From Fragum whitleyi (lineage: Eukaryota > Mollusca > Bivalvia > Cardiida > Cardiidae): DNA of 64,000 nucleotides. Under the pieces are notes generated by a model. It saw only the letters and a program-made list of their open reading frames with translations, did not search any database and had not been told where the DNA came from. This document shows positions 10,877 to 22,650 of the stretch, in pieces. The stretch covers positions 63,617,610 to 63,681,609 of the forward strand of contig OX411547.1 of assembly GCA_948146395.1 (NCBI GenBank), given 5' to 3'. The position numbers were made by a program, and so were the translations under genes. The first letter of the stretch is position 1. Each line of letters begins with the position of its first letter.

Positions 10877-12202
10877 CTCCTCACAAAAAGTTAAGCAACA
10901 CATTTTTTTTCAATATTTCCTTCGTATAACCGAATTCGTTTGCATCGAATCGAAATTCTTACAGCCATATCTAATACTTAACATGTCTTAAAAAATATCT
11001 AATGCTACACTAACTGCTGCTGTCAATTACTTTAATTTTCATTGCTGCGTTGTCTTAAGACTTATAAATCGGTACAATCAAACTTGAAGGATGACAGATA
11101 GACCACCTTCAGGTCGTCCACGACTAACAACACTTTGAGAAGACCGTAATGTTGCCACCCTAGCGCTCAGAAACAGTTTTATTACAGCCAGATCGCTACA
11201 AAATGGCCTTCAGAGGGTTTCAGGCAACAAAGTCTCTACAAACAGTGAGAAACAGGCTTTATGTTGAAGGTCTAAGATACTTTTTCAGCGCATTCCACTT
11301 ACACAACATCATCGAAGGCAAAGATTGGGGCACATCAAATCGAAAACTGGAGGGTAAACCGTTGGCGTCATGTTCACTGTACGGACAAGTCAAGATTCTA
11401 CCTTGACTTCAACGATGGTAGGACACGTGTGCGGAGAACTGATAATGAACGGTATGCCGACTTTACCATTGCTGAACACGACCAATATGGAGGAGGGAGT
11501 ATGATGGTCTGGGGAGGCATTAGTGTAGGGCTAGAACAGAGCTGATTGTCATCAGGCGAGGTACTATGACAGGTGTAAGCTAAAGGGATGATATCATCAC
11601 ACCTGTTATCATCCCTCTGGCATAACAGAAATGTTCAAACTTCATCTTTATAGATGATAATGCTCGCCCTTATCGTTGTTGTGACTGAGGTTCTGCAGGC
11701 AAACAACATGAGACATATGGACTGGCCTGCTAAGACACAAGGCCTTAATCCCATTGAACATGCAAGGGACAATCTTGGAAGGCGTGTTTATGGTCAGCAT
11801 GTTCGCCATCAGATCAATTGGAACAGGCCTTGAAGACGGAATGGAGAAATATTCCACAGAGGACATCGGACAGGCTTATCTGGTCGATGCCTACGCGTGT
11901 TCGCGCTTGTGTTGAAGCTAGCGGGGGGGGGGGGGGTCATACCAGATACTAGACACCCGAATATTGACTGAAAAGCGCTTTTTCCCAATTACAATTGATG
12001 GTAACATTTTGTACATTTTTTTCTGAGGCAGGTTTTACAAAAAATGGTGACATTGTTACTCTCTAACGAATATCCAAATCATTTGACGTGATATGTGTTT
12101 TAGACATGAATTCTATTTTATCCAAATTTGGATCATGAGTTGTGAAAATAAAACTTTTTGAGAAAGAAAAAAAAACTTTGTTGCTTTACCTTTTATGAGG
12201 AG
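10877..12202 (+). mobile_element. full-length dead Tc1-like transposon
   Basis: The inverted ends start CTCCTCACAAAAAGTTAAGC at 10877, with the reverse complement GCTTTACCTTTTATGAGGAG ending at 12202. TA dinucleotides flank both sides (10875-10876; 12203-12204), the target-site duplication typical of the Tc1/mariner superfamily. The 1326-bp length is usual. Transposase remains occur in order: RPPSGRPRLTT at about 11103, CTDKSRFYLDFNDGR near 11380 (first catalytic D), GGGSMMVWGGI near 11490, DDNARP near 11655 (second D) and KTQGLNPIEHARDNLGRRV near 11735 (third acidic residue). Frameshifts and stops break the frame, and a run of 14 G (11923-11936) lies near the end. Confidence 0.9.
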
Positions 12203-12259
12203 TACATGTATATATAATTTATCCCTTCAAACAATCATTTAATGAAACCATGCAATCAT

Positions 12260-12551
12260 TCTGTCAACGTTCTTAGATGATTGGACCAGAATTGTGGCAT
12301 CTAAAGTGTAAACTACATGTGGACACATGTCATTGAGGATAATTTTCCCGTGTTTTCGAACGGATCAATTCCAAATTTAAAAATGGGTCATCCTTGTTAC
12401 AGACAAACACTCTAGCAACATTCCGTATGCTTGGAAATATTGTTACCTCTAGAGTGTCAACACTCAATTTATTGACGTCGGATGACGGACTACAGACATC
12501 CAACGATCATTTAAGCTCACCTAGAGCACAATGTTGTCAGGTGAGCTAAAA
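12260..12551 (+). repeat. 3' part of a tandem-core element (145-bp type)
   Basis: Starts inside a monomer (GATGATTGGACCAGAATTGTGG) and ends with GACGTCGGATGACGGAC, AAGCTCACCTAGAGCACAATG and TCAGGTGAGCTAAAA. The head is absent. Directly beyond it, ATTCCTGAGATAGCTTGAATTATCTGCCC matches the 60.3-61.3 kb array. Confidence 0.65.
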
Positions 12552-12598
12552 TCGCGCTACAGTCATTCCTGAGATAGCTTGAATTATCTGCCCTTGAA

Positions 12599-12861
12599 TT
12601 GATTGATTGAATGGAGTTTAACGCCACTTTCAACATTTTCAGCTATATCGCGGCGGCTGGAGACTCTTACAATGGTTTCATGGTATTTCTCTCACCAGTA
12701 CAACCACAACACCCTTTCCTAGTCTTCAGCTGCTATCTCAATTAGGTCAACGATTATCAACCCATTGGTGAGAGACAAAGATTGAGTGCCGCCGTCTTGG
12801 ATCGAACCCCGGACTTCTCGATGGACAGTCCGACGCGTTACCAACTTCGCTATGACGGCGA
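12599..12861 (-). mobile_element. tRNA-derived SINE with head
   Basis: Minus-strand copy, head at the right end. The head reads GCCGTCATAGCGAAGTTGG with box A TAGCGAAGTTGG and GGGGTTCGATCC for box B; the anticodon loop CTGTCCA again gives GTC. The body and the tail (on the plus strand GATTGAATGGAGTTTAACGCC) are intact. This is a good reference for the uninterrupted family. Confidence 0.85.
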
Positions 12862-13210
12862 CTTCCTTGAGTTGAACGAAAATCGTTGTTCAGTTTAGTT
12901 AAAACATATTTTATTCAGGAAATTTTGCAGACCGTATAATGAACAACATATTTTGTGAAAAGGATTGGAACGAAAGCTTTGGAAACTTATATAGTTCCTC
13001 TCCTAACAACAGCCATCGTAATAAAAGGGTCTGAATTCAGAATTTCATAACAGGTAATACATATTACAGAAAAATATATAAGATAAGTGATACAACAAAA
13101 ATTACAATACGTAAAAAATAAGGGTTGAAGGTTATTGGTAAGGTTTTTGGTAAGTGCAGAGAAGGGCCTATTTGATGATTTTTTTTTATTTCCATTTCTA
13201 AGCTGGAACA

Positions 13211-14266
13211 TTATTGAAATCTTTCACTCCTACGTATAAATTCATGTACAGCATCAAACAACAATTCGTTATTCCTATAAGAAATGTTTTCATCACCAAA
13301 CAAAATGTTTTTAATATCAACAGAGGATAGTTCTTCCACTGATTGAATGAGAGATAATCGTAAGTCTGAGTAGAATCGCATTTTAGGAAAAAATGTGTGC
13401 TAGATTCGATTTCGCCACATTTACAGAGAGGAGAATCAACAATATTTCGATAGAAGAAGTGTTGGGAAAGAGAACTACAATCGTTTCTTAAGCGAGCATG
13501 AATTGTTTGAATTTTTCTGTCTCCGTAAAAAAAATTACTGATTCGGAACTGGCTTGTCTCTATTCAGATCGAGTTTAAACGATGCCAGTGATTCGGCATT
13601 TTTCATGTCAGGTGGAATTTCATTCCGACTTATAACTGACGGGAGAAAAGACATTTTATATTGGTCAGTTTTACATGCAATACTTTTTATCTGATTAGAA
13701 ATACGAAGATTATACGAAGATGTACTTCCAACTGTATTAGGAATTAACGCACAAAGGTATTTAGGAGCTAAACCAGATTTCATTTTAAAAAACATTAAAA
13801 TTTATGCTTTCGCCTCCGTTCCCTCAACTTTTCCCACCCAGGTTCCCTCAGTAAATTTACAATTGAGACCAATTTGCTGCACCCTGTTACAATTTTTGCA
13901 GCTTCATTTTGATTTTTTTCTAATTCTTCTTGTTGGGTTATATTAATGTTGTCCCAAATTACGTCCCCGTATTCAAGGATTGGCCTGATAAACGAAAAAA
14001 AAAGTATTTAAAGCGAGAGGCGATCTAACGTGTATTTAAGACGACGCATTGAATTGATTCTAGTCCAGGCTTTTTTGCATATATTTTGGATATGAAGACT
14101 CAAATTCCCATCGTTTGAGAATGATACACCCAAATGCTTATGATTTATAACTGATGGGATTTCGATAATATCCATGTGGAGACTTGGATGCAATGGCTTA
14201 CTGCGCTTTCGTGATATGACTAAGGATTCTGACTTTTTTGGATTAAACTTAACCAACCATTAGGGT
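13211..14266 (-). pseudogene. LINE reverse transcriptase C-terminal remnant
   Basis: 5'-truncated non-LTR retrotransposon. Going down the minus strand: WLVKFNPKKSESLVISRK and HKHLGVSFSNDG (RT thumb), PILEYGDVIWDNI with a frameshift near 13980, then FFKMKSGLAPKYLC and SFLPSVI, then RLRNDCSSLSQHFF and a cysteine-rich SPLCKCGEIESSTHFF, and an end ..HEFIRRSERFQ with TAA at 13211-13213. An A-rich tract follows on the minus strand near 13185. The catalytic half of RT and the endonuclease are missing. Several frameshifts show it is dead. Order and motifs are those of an RT C-terminus; I cannot name the clade. Confidence 0.8.
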
Positions 14267-14949
14267 GGATAAAAAAATACGTGGTCTTTTACTATAACTT
14301 TGGAATTTTCCGACGGAAATAAATGAAATTTTGTACACGTCTTAAACCATCTTATGGTGACATAATACAAAATCTAGATGTAAAAAAAATCCTACATTCA
14401 ATATTCCTGGGTAGTTGTCATCGGCGGAACCCATTTTTTAAGGTTTCCTCCTAGTGTTACTACCCATAATTGTCCCCTCAATTTTGATCAAACCCTTCCA
14501 AACTTCGCATATTAACGTGTTGGCGTAATCTTTTAGGATGTTTAAAATTCAAACATAATCCATTCGGTATTTTCGAATTCAAAGTCAGTAAGCTAAGGGC
14601 ACGCGTCTATTTTCGATCTTCGAAATGGCGGCACCGGCGCAGTCATAGACAACCGGGAAGTGATGAAGTTCTACTGGACCTATGGAAAACATAATCGAGA
14701 TGTTACAATAATAAAAGATGCTAAAAGGTCTTTAAATAAAACCTTTAAATAAAGACAAAAGCTTCTTTTTCAATGGTTGAAAAGTTTTGTTTTGGAATGG
14801 AGAGCGTTTCTGAAGGATGACACTCGGAGAATGGAAAACGTCTCCTCGACGTTTGATCTGTGATTGTCACAGATCAACATCAGTTCAGTATCTTTTAGAC
14901 ACATTACCCATTTAAGTTCATCATTATGGATCAGATGGTTATGAAAATA
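14267..14949. other. no gene seen
   Basis: AT-rich at first, then moderately GC-rich near 14590-14660. No exon or RNA gene is supported. Confidence 0.4.
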
Positions 14950-15260
14950 GTACTCATCCAATGGAAAGGCGATGCAGAAATTGTATTTATTGTCGAGTTG
15001 AGTATTTTGAAACGTGTTGACTTTCAACAGAAGTAATCAAAATAGTAGCGTCATGTTGACGCCGTTACCGTGCGCCGGGACGAAATGGTTACATTTTTTA
15101 GAATGGTTGCTACAGATGACCAACTGGTTGGATTTCACCTAAATTTACACGACAAAAAGAAAAATGCCGTAACTAAAAACAGTGCTGTTTTCTTTTCAAA
15201 GTCTGTGAAATTAAATTCCTGTAACGCAAGTCTACGTAATTTCTGATTCACCCTCGCTAC
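14950..15260 (+). repeat. dispersed repeat, inverted partner near 44.7 kb
   Basis: Reverse-complement similarity to 44650-44965 over about 300 bp. Shared landmarks are CATCCAATGG..AGGCGATG, GAGTTGAGTATTTT, TGACTTTCAAC.GAAGT, CGTCAT.TTGACG.CGTTA.CGTGCGCCGG, AGAATGGTTGC and, further on, TTAAATTCCTGTAA. A short piece (CTACGTAATTT..ATTCACCCTC) also occurs near 49640. It overlaps an intron next to the transmembrane exon. Confidence 0.65.
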
Positions 15261-15295
15261 ACTGTGATGATAAAGATAAGTGTAAAAATACTTAC

Positions 15296-15475
15296 ATTCA
15301 CATCCAATGATCTCTAGAAGGCGATTAAAACATCCGAAATACCATAGAATAATGCAGGTTCCGCAGATTATGATGATGACAACTAGTATAATTAGGATGC
15401 AGATTAGAATGCAGATCCAGATGATGGGTAATTTAATTTTACAGCATAGGTCACAAGGACTGGGACCAGGACCAG
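15296..15475 (-). CDS. transmembrane exon of an unidentified gene
   Basis: Exon of exactly 180 bp with a strong acceptor (TTTACTTCTTTTTCAG before 15475) and an optimal donor (GAAT|GTAAGT at 15295), both in phase 1. It encodes about 60 residues: a Pro/Gly-rich segment AGPGPSPCDLCCKIK, then a long hydrophobic span with many Ile and Leu (about residues 17-45, containing ILICILIILVVIIIICG), and a short tail WYFGCFNRLLEIIGCE. Phase 1-1 symmetry is common in animal membrane proteins. Its donor phase matches the acceptor of the PLAT-like exon at 3926-4110, which would give a TM-PLAT order across an 11-kb intron. The tail between span and PLAT is shorter than usual in polycystins, so an unseen exon could intervene. 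Cysteines near both membrane faces could be acylated (inference). Confidence 0.6.
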
Positions 15476-16487
15476 CTGAAAAAGAAGTAAAGAGTATGAA
15501 CCAGTGTGACATTTTTAGATATGTCACGGGAAGCGAGTTTCTGATTGATTTACTTACGAAGCAGTATATCAATCGTACTACTGTAGGTTGGGCCTGCTTG
15601 ACTACCTGTCTTGGCATTACAATGATAATGTTTCAAACCTCCTGATGTCAGTCTTTGTTTCTTTGTTTGAATTGGGTTTAACGCCTTTTTGCAATATTCA
15701 AGTCATATCGCGTTCGGTGGATTCTTGGAAGTTCTCACATAGGTACCAACATTGTATCTTTTACAGTCTCTAGATGTTATTCATTATTAAACAGAACGCA
15801 TGTCATTCTAAGAATTTTCAACGTCGATCATTCTCACAAAGCGATTACAGACGAGGAATGTTAGCTGATTTCGTATTTTTTTATGTAAAACGTTTCCTAT
15901 CAACACAGGCAATAAATAAAATACCATTTTCGTTAAGAAAAACATACTTGGGATATAACTTTTGTCCCAATTAGGTGTGACTATATTTGAGTGAAAATGA
16001 TTTCTGTTTTAGCATAGTAAATAGATATCCTGAAATCCGTTTTGTCCTGGTTTAGCAGGTCAGGTGACGGCACTTTTTTGTCCATTTTTTTAAGACAAGG
16101 CTGAAATTAAATTAATTTCGACCCAAATTTAAAGAAAAAGTCGTAATTAGCGGAGTCGGTAACGCACGTTTGTAGAGGTAACGTGCTTCAGGGGTTCGTG
16201 TTGGCGCAACAATATGGAAATATTTTTCTTTTTCATAAATTCAAGGTTCAAACCATAATCCATTGTATTAGCACGAAACGATTTTGAAAAAAAGTCGCTT
16301 TCCTTTTTTGTGATATTTATGAATACATGTGTATGAGTTGAAAAAAGAAAACTATGGAAATACTGACACATCAGTAGAGAAGAGAAAAAATATTATAGAA
16401 TGAAAAGATTTCTCACACAAGAAACAAATGAACGAGTCAATTTTCAAATAATGGAATTAATCATTTTCTATATTGAAAAATCACTAA
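15476..16487. other. intronic or intergenic, SINE-like scrap
   Basis: At 15660-15750 GTTTGAATTGGGTTTAACGCC...AGTCATATCGCG resembles a SINE tail on the minus strand, too diverged to place firmly. The minus-strand frame at 16147-16371 has no recognised domain or convincing splice sites. Nothing else is evident. Confidence 0.35.
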
Positions 16488-17496
16488 ACAAGAGGACCCT
16501 GAGGGCCCTAAATCGCTCACCTGATATTTCAAGTAAATTATCATTCAGACTCCTTTTCCTGTGATATGGCATGAACCTTCCCATTTTCAACAGAGTTCAT
16601 TCTTGTGACCTGGCAAACATTTTGAACAAATTTCATGAAGATCGGACCATATTTATGAAGTCTGGAGCTCTTACAAGAAAATTGTCATTACGGCCTCTTT
16701 TCTCATGAAATGCCAAGGATCCGTCCCATTTTCAAAAGAGTTTATCCTCATGACCTAACAAACATTCTGACCAAGTTTCATGATGATTGGACAAAATTTG
16801 TGGCTTCTAGAGTGTAAACAAGAAAATTGTCATTAAGGCCCCTTTTCCCAAGATATGACAACGATCCTTCCCATTTTAAATAGACTTCATCCTAATGACC
16901 TAACAAACATTCAGACCAAGTGTCATTAAGATTGGACCATATTTGTGCCTTCCAGAGTGTAAACAAGAAAATTGTCATTAAGGCCCATTTTCCCGTGATA
17001 TGGCACGGATCCTTGCCATTTGAGCATTTTTTACAAGGGACCACCCAAAGAATGTTTCCAGCAAGTTCGGTTGATTTTGGCTCATAAGTTTAGGAGATGT
17101 CGTTTAAAGAAACTCTTGACAAAATTGTCATAAAGGCCCCTTTTCCCGTATTATGACACTGATCCTTCCCATTTTCAATAAAGTTCATCCTCATGACTTT
17201 ACAAACATTCTGACCAAGTTTCATGAAGATTGGATCATATTTGTGGCTTTTAGAGTGTGAACAAGAAATTTGTCATTAAGGCCCCTTTTCCCGTGATATG
17301 GCACGGATCCTTTCCGTTTGAGCAATTTTCACAAGGGACCCCCAAGGAATAATTCTGCCAAGTTTGATTTTGACTCAGTATTTAAGGAGGAGATGTCGTT
17401 TAAAGAAAAAGTTGACGCAGTGACGGACAGATGGACGCCGGACATTGATCGATCACATTAGCTCCCTTGAGCACTTCGTGCTCAGGTGAGCTAAAA
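16488..17496 (+). mobile_element. tandem-core element, 145-bp monomer type
   Basis: Head AACAAGAGGACCCTGAGGGCC (hairpin GGACCCTGAGGGCC) followed by AAATCGCTCACCTG. The core has monomers with ACAAGAAAATTG at 16673, 16818 and 16963, a period of exactly 145 bp, each carrying CAAACATTCTGACCAAG and CCCATTTTCAA. The 3' module reads AGGAGATGTCGTTTAAAGAA, GACGGACAGATGGACGCC and a hairpin GAGCACTTCGTGCTC then AGGTGAGCTAAAAA. Complete at both ends. Confidence 0.85.
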
Positions 17497-20400
17497 AGAT
17501 CATAATATTACAAAAAATATGTAATCTGTCAAAGTTTCGGACCTCAATATCAAATGTCACTTTCCTTCTAATGGGCGGAGACGTATTACTGCCGTAGTTA
17601 TTTTCCCACTTGTTACATGTATATTCAAGTGTTTGTACTTTTTATTTACCCTTACATGTTTCAAATATCAGTAAAATAATAAACGAATCATGACGCCAAT
17701 TGCAAAGTTGGTCGGTCGGACTGTACCAGATACATGTATTTTCTTACTTGTCACAGCCAAAGCCACTGCCCTTTAAAGATACATTACTTTTATGTTTGAT
17801 CTCGACTGATGACCTTGCTAATAGGAAAAAGAAGAAAATGATGCCAACTAACACTTTCTCCTTAATATCATCTACCCTATCTGCTACTAATTTGCCCACA
17901 ATTTGTATGTAATCTGCAACCCTTTACAATTGGGACCTGTCTCAACATTTGTACTTTTTATGGATTAATGTAAATTAGAAATATTTAAAAGTATTGTCCC
18001 ATCCTTTAACCTTAAACAGACGACAAAATTTTATACTGGGCCAACTTGGGACATCATGCAGACAATAAATTAACATGAGTGTAATTTGATTATATGCAGG
18101 GTAGACATTAAAGAAAATAATGGGGTATGGGTATGTGGTGGACCATATTGTGGGAAAGGGAGTAATTGTCCCTATCAATTTCTTGTGTTCCCACAGTAAA
18201 ATACAACTTCTTTATGGAATTTGGTTCAATGTGATAGAAAGAGCTGACGAGCTTGTGCCCCTAGAAAAACAGCATTGCTACGATTGTTAGACGTAATGAT
18301 CGTTTGGATAAATTGACTGACTAGTAGCAAACCAATCAACTCAACTAAAACTATATAAACGCGAGTTGCGCCTGTCTGCAAAGCGGTATCGGGCGTAAAA
18401 ATCTATTCCGGAATTTTCCTGTTTTTGGCGGACTCAGCGCTATATAGATAACATACCGTTCGACATTTTTTCCTTTGAAGTGAGTTTGGAATGTGGATTA
18501 TGATCCCTATAGGTAAATGGAACCCTTGGTTTCCCTCGCTTAAAAAAAAAAAACCTTGCTAAAAAAGGTAATAAAATGGAGTGCATGCCTTCAAATATAG
18601 TATTGCCTCTTTATAAACCACGCCTTCAGCGATTTTAGCGCTTTGATTGTTTTTATGCATACAGTCAATTACTTGAGTTTGATTTGAGTCAATACTTTAC
18701 ATTCGAACTGACTTTAAATAAAGCTTTCTTGACCATTAATGACAAAGAAATACAATGATTAAATCCTGCTGACAAAATTAGAAAATGCTTATGATTTAGA
18801 CCAATTTTTTCTTTAATACCTATGTGAGCTTTGCTAAAGGACAAGTAAATTTTAGCTTTTAACCTTGGGCTTGGGCATTGAGCTGTTTGAATAATCAATT
18901 CCAGGCTAATGCATCGCGCTTACGCACAAACTCCTACTTATCCAAGTTAGATATTATCCTGGTCATGGCAAGCGGAACCGACAAAACTGATAAGAGTTTC
19001 AGTATGGATTTTCTTTCCACTACGTTAGAAAAACCAACAACGTGCCAATAACTCAAATATTCAAAGATACACTAAGTTAAGACTTCATAAGCGCAGTGTA
19101 CTTGTGGCAGAATCTTTATGTTCCACTCTCCAATAGCGTTTAATAGAGTTTTATTATTTACAGGGACTGTGAACTTGAAGTGTGAACTGTGAACGAAAAG
19201 GGGTCGGCTCAAGAGGAGCTTGTGCAAATATGCGAGAATTTCAATCAGAGTGCTAACAGACCCTAAGAATTCCCTTTAAAACAACGAGTTTCGCTGTTGT
19301 TCAGTTAACAACATGGTGAATTGACAAGGGGGGATGTTTTTTTTAATAAAATTGGATGAACTTGAATGAGTACGATGAGTAAGTTTTGAGTGAAAATAAA
19401 GGGCGGTAGTCCAATATCAATAATATTTCAGTACGAATAAAATTTGCTTAATGAATTACTTTCTTTTAATCAAATATGATTACAAGTTATATAATTTTGC
19501 CAGTGAAATCGCGTTTTTCAGCTTATCTGTATAGTGATTTGAGCGTTTTGAGTGGGTTGAGTGAGTGTTTGGAATGAATGAATAAAGCGTTTTTGGCCAT
19601 TTTTGATTGATATGAATGTCAACTTCTCGGTGTTGTTAACTGTACAACTTTTTGAAACTCTACCGGCCTCTTAAATGATTACGTACGATTGTTGCTGAGA
19701 ATGATCCATTTAATTGCTATCCAAACCGTGACTGTAAAGATATCCTACCAGAGATAATAATAAGCATATTATTTGAGCAATTTTCAAAATAAAGGAAAAG
19801 AATCAAAACCATTTCCTGTCACCTCTTTAAGCCTGCTAAGGCAACAAAACTTTACAGCACTTAGCCCATTCGCAATGTAGTTTCTTGCGTTAATCTGAAG
19901 ATGCTCAGAAAGGTGTCACTGGAGATTCGCCGTCAAATAATAAAAAGGTATTGTATTTCAATTAGCTCTATTTCACTGACTTTGCACTAATTTTAATAGC
20001 AAGGACAAGTGCTGGGGCTCATTCCAACAAGGTTCCAGTGATTTCGTCTGTCATCGCGTAGGAACTTAAACGGTATAAATCTGTTTTCGAAATAATTTTC
20101 ATGCAGCGAAACTGCTTTTTCTAAAAGCTGAAGACTGATTCTTGATATTGAATCATATCTCCAAAGAAAAGTGTGACTTTATTTATTTGAAATATTCACA
20201 GCCTGACGTAATTTGACGCTTTAAGAATCAAGAGCTAGATTTCTCAATTTTAGAACCTTTATTTGTGTTCAAAGGTAAATAATGGGCTTGTATTGCCTTG
20301 CTACAGAGAATAAAAAAAAATTTAAAGAAGATTAACAAGACCGCTTTCAAAATTTAGCTGTTTCGATTATACACTATCCAAAAAGAGTTAAAGAAAGGTG

Positions 20401-22330
20401 ATGCTACTCTTTATTGTAATAGCTTAAGGTTAAAATTTGAGTGAATATATTTGTTTAAAGCAATATTGAACTTTTTGTGACGTTTTGAATAGTTGAAATT
20501 GTTTAAATTAATATATCCACTTGTGCACACAGCGGAAAATAATTGGCAAGCTGGTAAATCCTGAACGTAGGGCAGCTGATGTAGGGAACGAAGGAAAGTA
20601 ATCTTAGGTTCATCGACTGCGCGATTCAATATGATGGCAAAATTTCTATGAACTTTCTTTAACTACGAAGATATAAATTGTATGACAGCACAAAATCCAC
20701 ATTCTGTTGCATTTTTTGAAGTAACGTATAAAAATATGAATATATAGGATTTCATTTGATTTTGCTGAAAGAAAAAAGTGGAATAATGATATTGAAACTT
20801 CATCACGTAGCTACTTTGCAACATTACATATCAATTTAATGACTGGAATATCGATTTTAACAATATATCTATACTAAAAATCATATTCAATTTAAAAGGG
20901 TCATTGAAACATTACCCAAAGCTTTCTTAATTGCATGGAAAGGTATGCTGATTTTTTTGCCGTATAAAGGAAATATTTGGTTATCAAATACATTGGAAAA
21001 TAAGGTTTTTTTAAAATAGTGTGTGGGTTTTTTTTGGAGGGGGGGGGGGGGGGGTGATTTTCCCCGTGAACATTTCCAAAATAGAGCTTTTTCAACTTTT
21101 GAATGCATATTACGCGAAATATTTTTCAACAGTCATTGTGCACATGTATAAGTCTATAAACATGTATGTGTTTTATAGCTATCAGTCGGTACTGACCATA
21201 TACTTGACCATAGACAAACATCGAAAATTTACTGAAAAATGGCCTTGTCCAAGGGCAGATGACTCTTGTTTGAAAACGAGCTTGGAAAAGTGCCTTCATA
21301 TTTTGATAAAATGTCTACACAATGATAATCTACATCATATTTGACCTAGAAGAAAATTCATTGGGCGGAAAAAAATGACCCCATGTGTCCATTGCTACCT
21401 TAAATACGTTATCATTTCATGATGTTGTTTAAAAATACATTAATCATATTACATTTACTTAATTAGCGTGTGACTTAGAGCGTAAACCCAATATTTGCTT
21501 AGCTTTGCCTTACTCGGTGTGGGCATTTCAAGATTTCCCCCCTTAATTTGTTCACACTTCACTGTCCACATTTGTTGTCGAGTTAAATGATAAAACTCTA
21601 TTTCGAACATACGAAACACGAACCAAGAGCAATCTTGGACACCAAGTTGTCAACTAAATTCAAGCACAAATATTGAAAGAAAAGTAAAACAAACATAGTT
21701 TTACGTAAAGAACCCTTCTCCTGTGATGTGAAATAATACTACCAATTTTCATGGAAACATGAAACAGATCAGCCAATAACTCTTAGAGAACCAGGGTCAA
21801 CAATAACATTATTTTAAAGATCGCCTTTGTCATAAACCCACAAAACACTACCTTAAATTGGATGATAATGAACATCTTGAGAAAGTTTCACACAACTACA
21901 TCCATAAACCGAGGGGAGTTGTTTCAGGTTCCGCACTATTTCGAAACTCATTAGTTTTAACAATGTTAACCGTGGTTTCCTCGCTTTTCACTGTTAAAGT
22001 TCGTGACTTCCGAAATATTACGGAACTGTTACCGGTCTACTTCTTAAAGGTACATGTATAGGATTTTTGCTGCCAAATTTAATGATGCTTCTATTTAAAA
22101 ACAAAACAAAACAAAACCAGACAAACAATATATCAAATAGCTGTAGATGAGCACAAGCAGTTGCACAACATTGGAGGCCCTATCTCAAAACAGAATAAGT
22201 AAATCATTTTAGCCAAACCATTTTGGAAAAGGGATATTTTGTTCTAAACAAACACCTTCATCATGGCTGGATAAGATTTGCCTAAATTTGACCAGAATGT
22301 AGACAAATGTTCCTGCTTCAATTTTAGATA
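17497..22330. other. long stretch with no convincing gene
   Basis: AT-rich. It contains a GAATGAATGA-type dispersed motif (19533-19600), a run of 16 G (21039-21054) that creates a chance frame at 21021-21344, and at 21710-22060 a decayed block resembling an element core. Short minus-strand frames at 17975-18178, 18689-18898 and 20411-20629 show no recognised domain. Exons of the upstream part of the 15.3-kb gene could lie here unseen. Confidence 0.35.
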
Positions 22331-22376
22331 TACCAGGAGGACCATGATGGTCCTATATCGCTCAACTTTGTCTCTT
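22331..22376 (+). repeat. 5' end fragment of a tandem-core element
   Basis: AGGAGGACCATGATGGTCCTA followed by TATCGCTCAACTTTG is a clean head with the hairpin GGACCATGATGGTCC. A SINE begins directly after it at 22381, so the element was cut short. Confidence 0.7.
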
Positions 22377-22380
22377 TGAA

Positions 22381-22650
22381 GCCGCCACCATAGCGCAGTT
22401 GGTAAGGCATAAGACTTCCAATCTGGAAGTCGTGGGCTCGATGCCCGTTGGCGGCAAATATCATTTCCGACGTTTGTCTCACCAATTTGTTGATAATCGT
22501 AGACCTATGTAAGAAGGAAGCTGGAGGCTAGGAAAAGATGTGGTGGTTGTACTGATGAGAGAAATACCAGGAAAACATTGTTAGGTGCTCCAGCCGCCGC
22601 GATATAACTTAAAAATGATGAAAGCGGCGTTAAACTCCATTCAATCAATC
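22381..22650 (+). mobile_element. tRNA-derived SINE, best-preserved head
   Basis: The head has a perfect 7-bp acceptor-like pairing (GCCGCCA with TGGCGGC), box A TAGCGCAGTTGG and a T-arm GTGGG-CTCGATG-CCCGT. The anticodon loop reads CTTCCAA (anticodon TCC), unlike the GTC of other copies. The body (CACCAATTTGTTGATAATCGT...CCAGCCGCCGCGATATAAC) and the tail (GCGGCGTTAAACTCCATT then CAATCAATC) are complete. It is not a functional tRNA gene: D- and anticodon stems are imperfect and a SINE body follows. Confidence 0.85.

Noticed and set aside
10877..12202. Active Tc1 transposon
   Set aside because: Ends are intact enough to recognise, but the transposase has several stops and frameshifts, so it cannot be autonomous.
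15307..15645. 112-codon plus-strand frame
   Set aside because: Shadow of the minus-strand transmembrane exon, which has clear splice sites.
21021..21344. 107-codon frame starting MWVFFGGGGGGV
   Set aside because: It depends on a 16-G run; the opposite strand gives a matching poly-Pro frame; no domain or splice context.
22381..22456. Functional tRNA gene
   Set aside because: Acceptor and T-arm pair well, but D- and anticodon stems are imperfect and a typical SINE body and tail follow directly.
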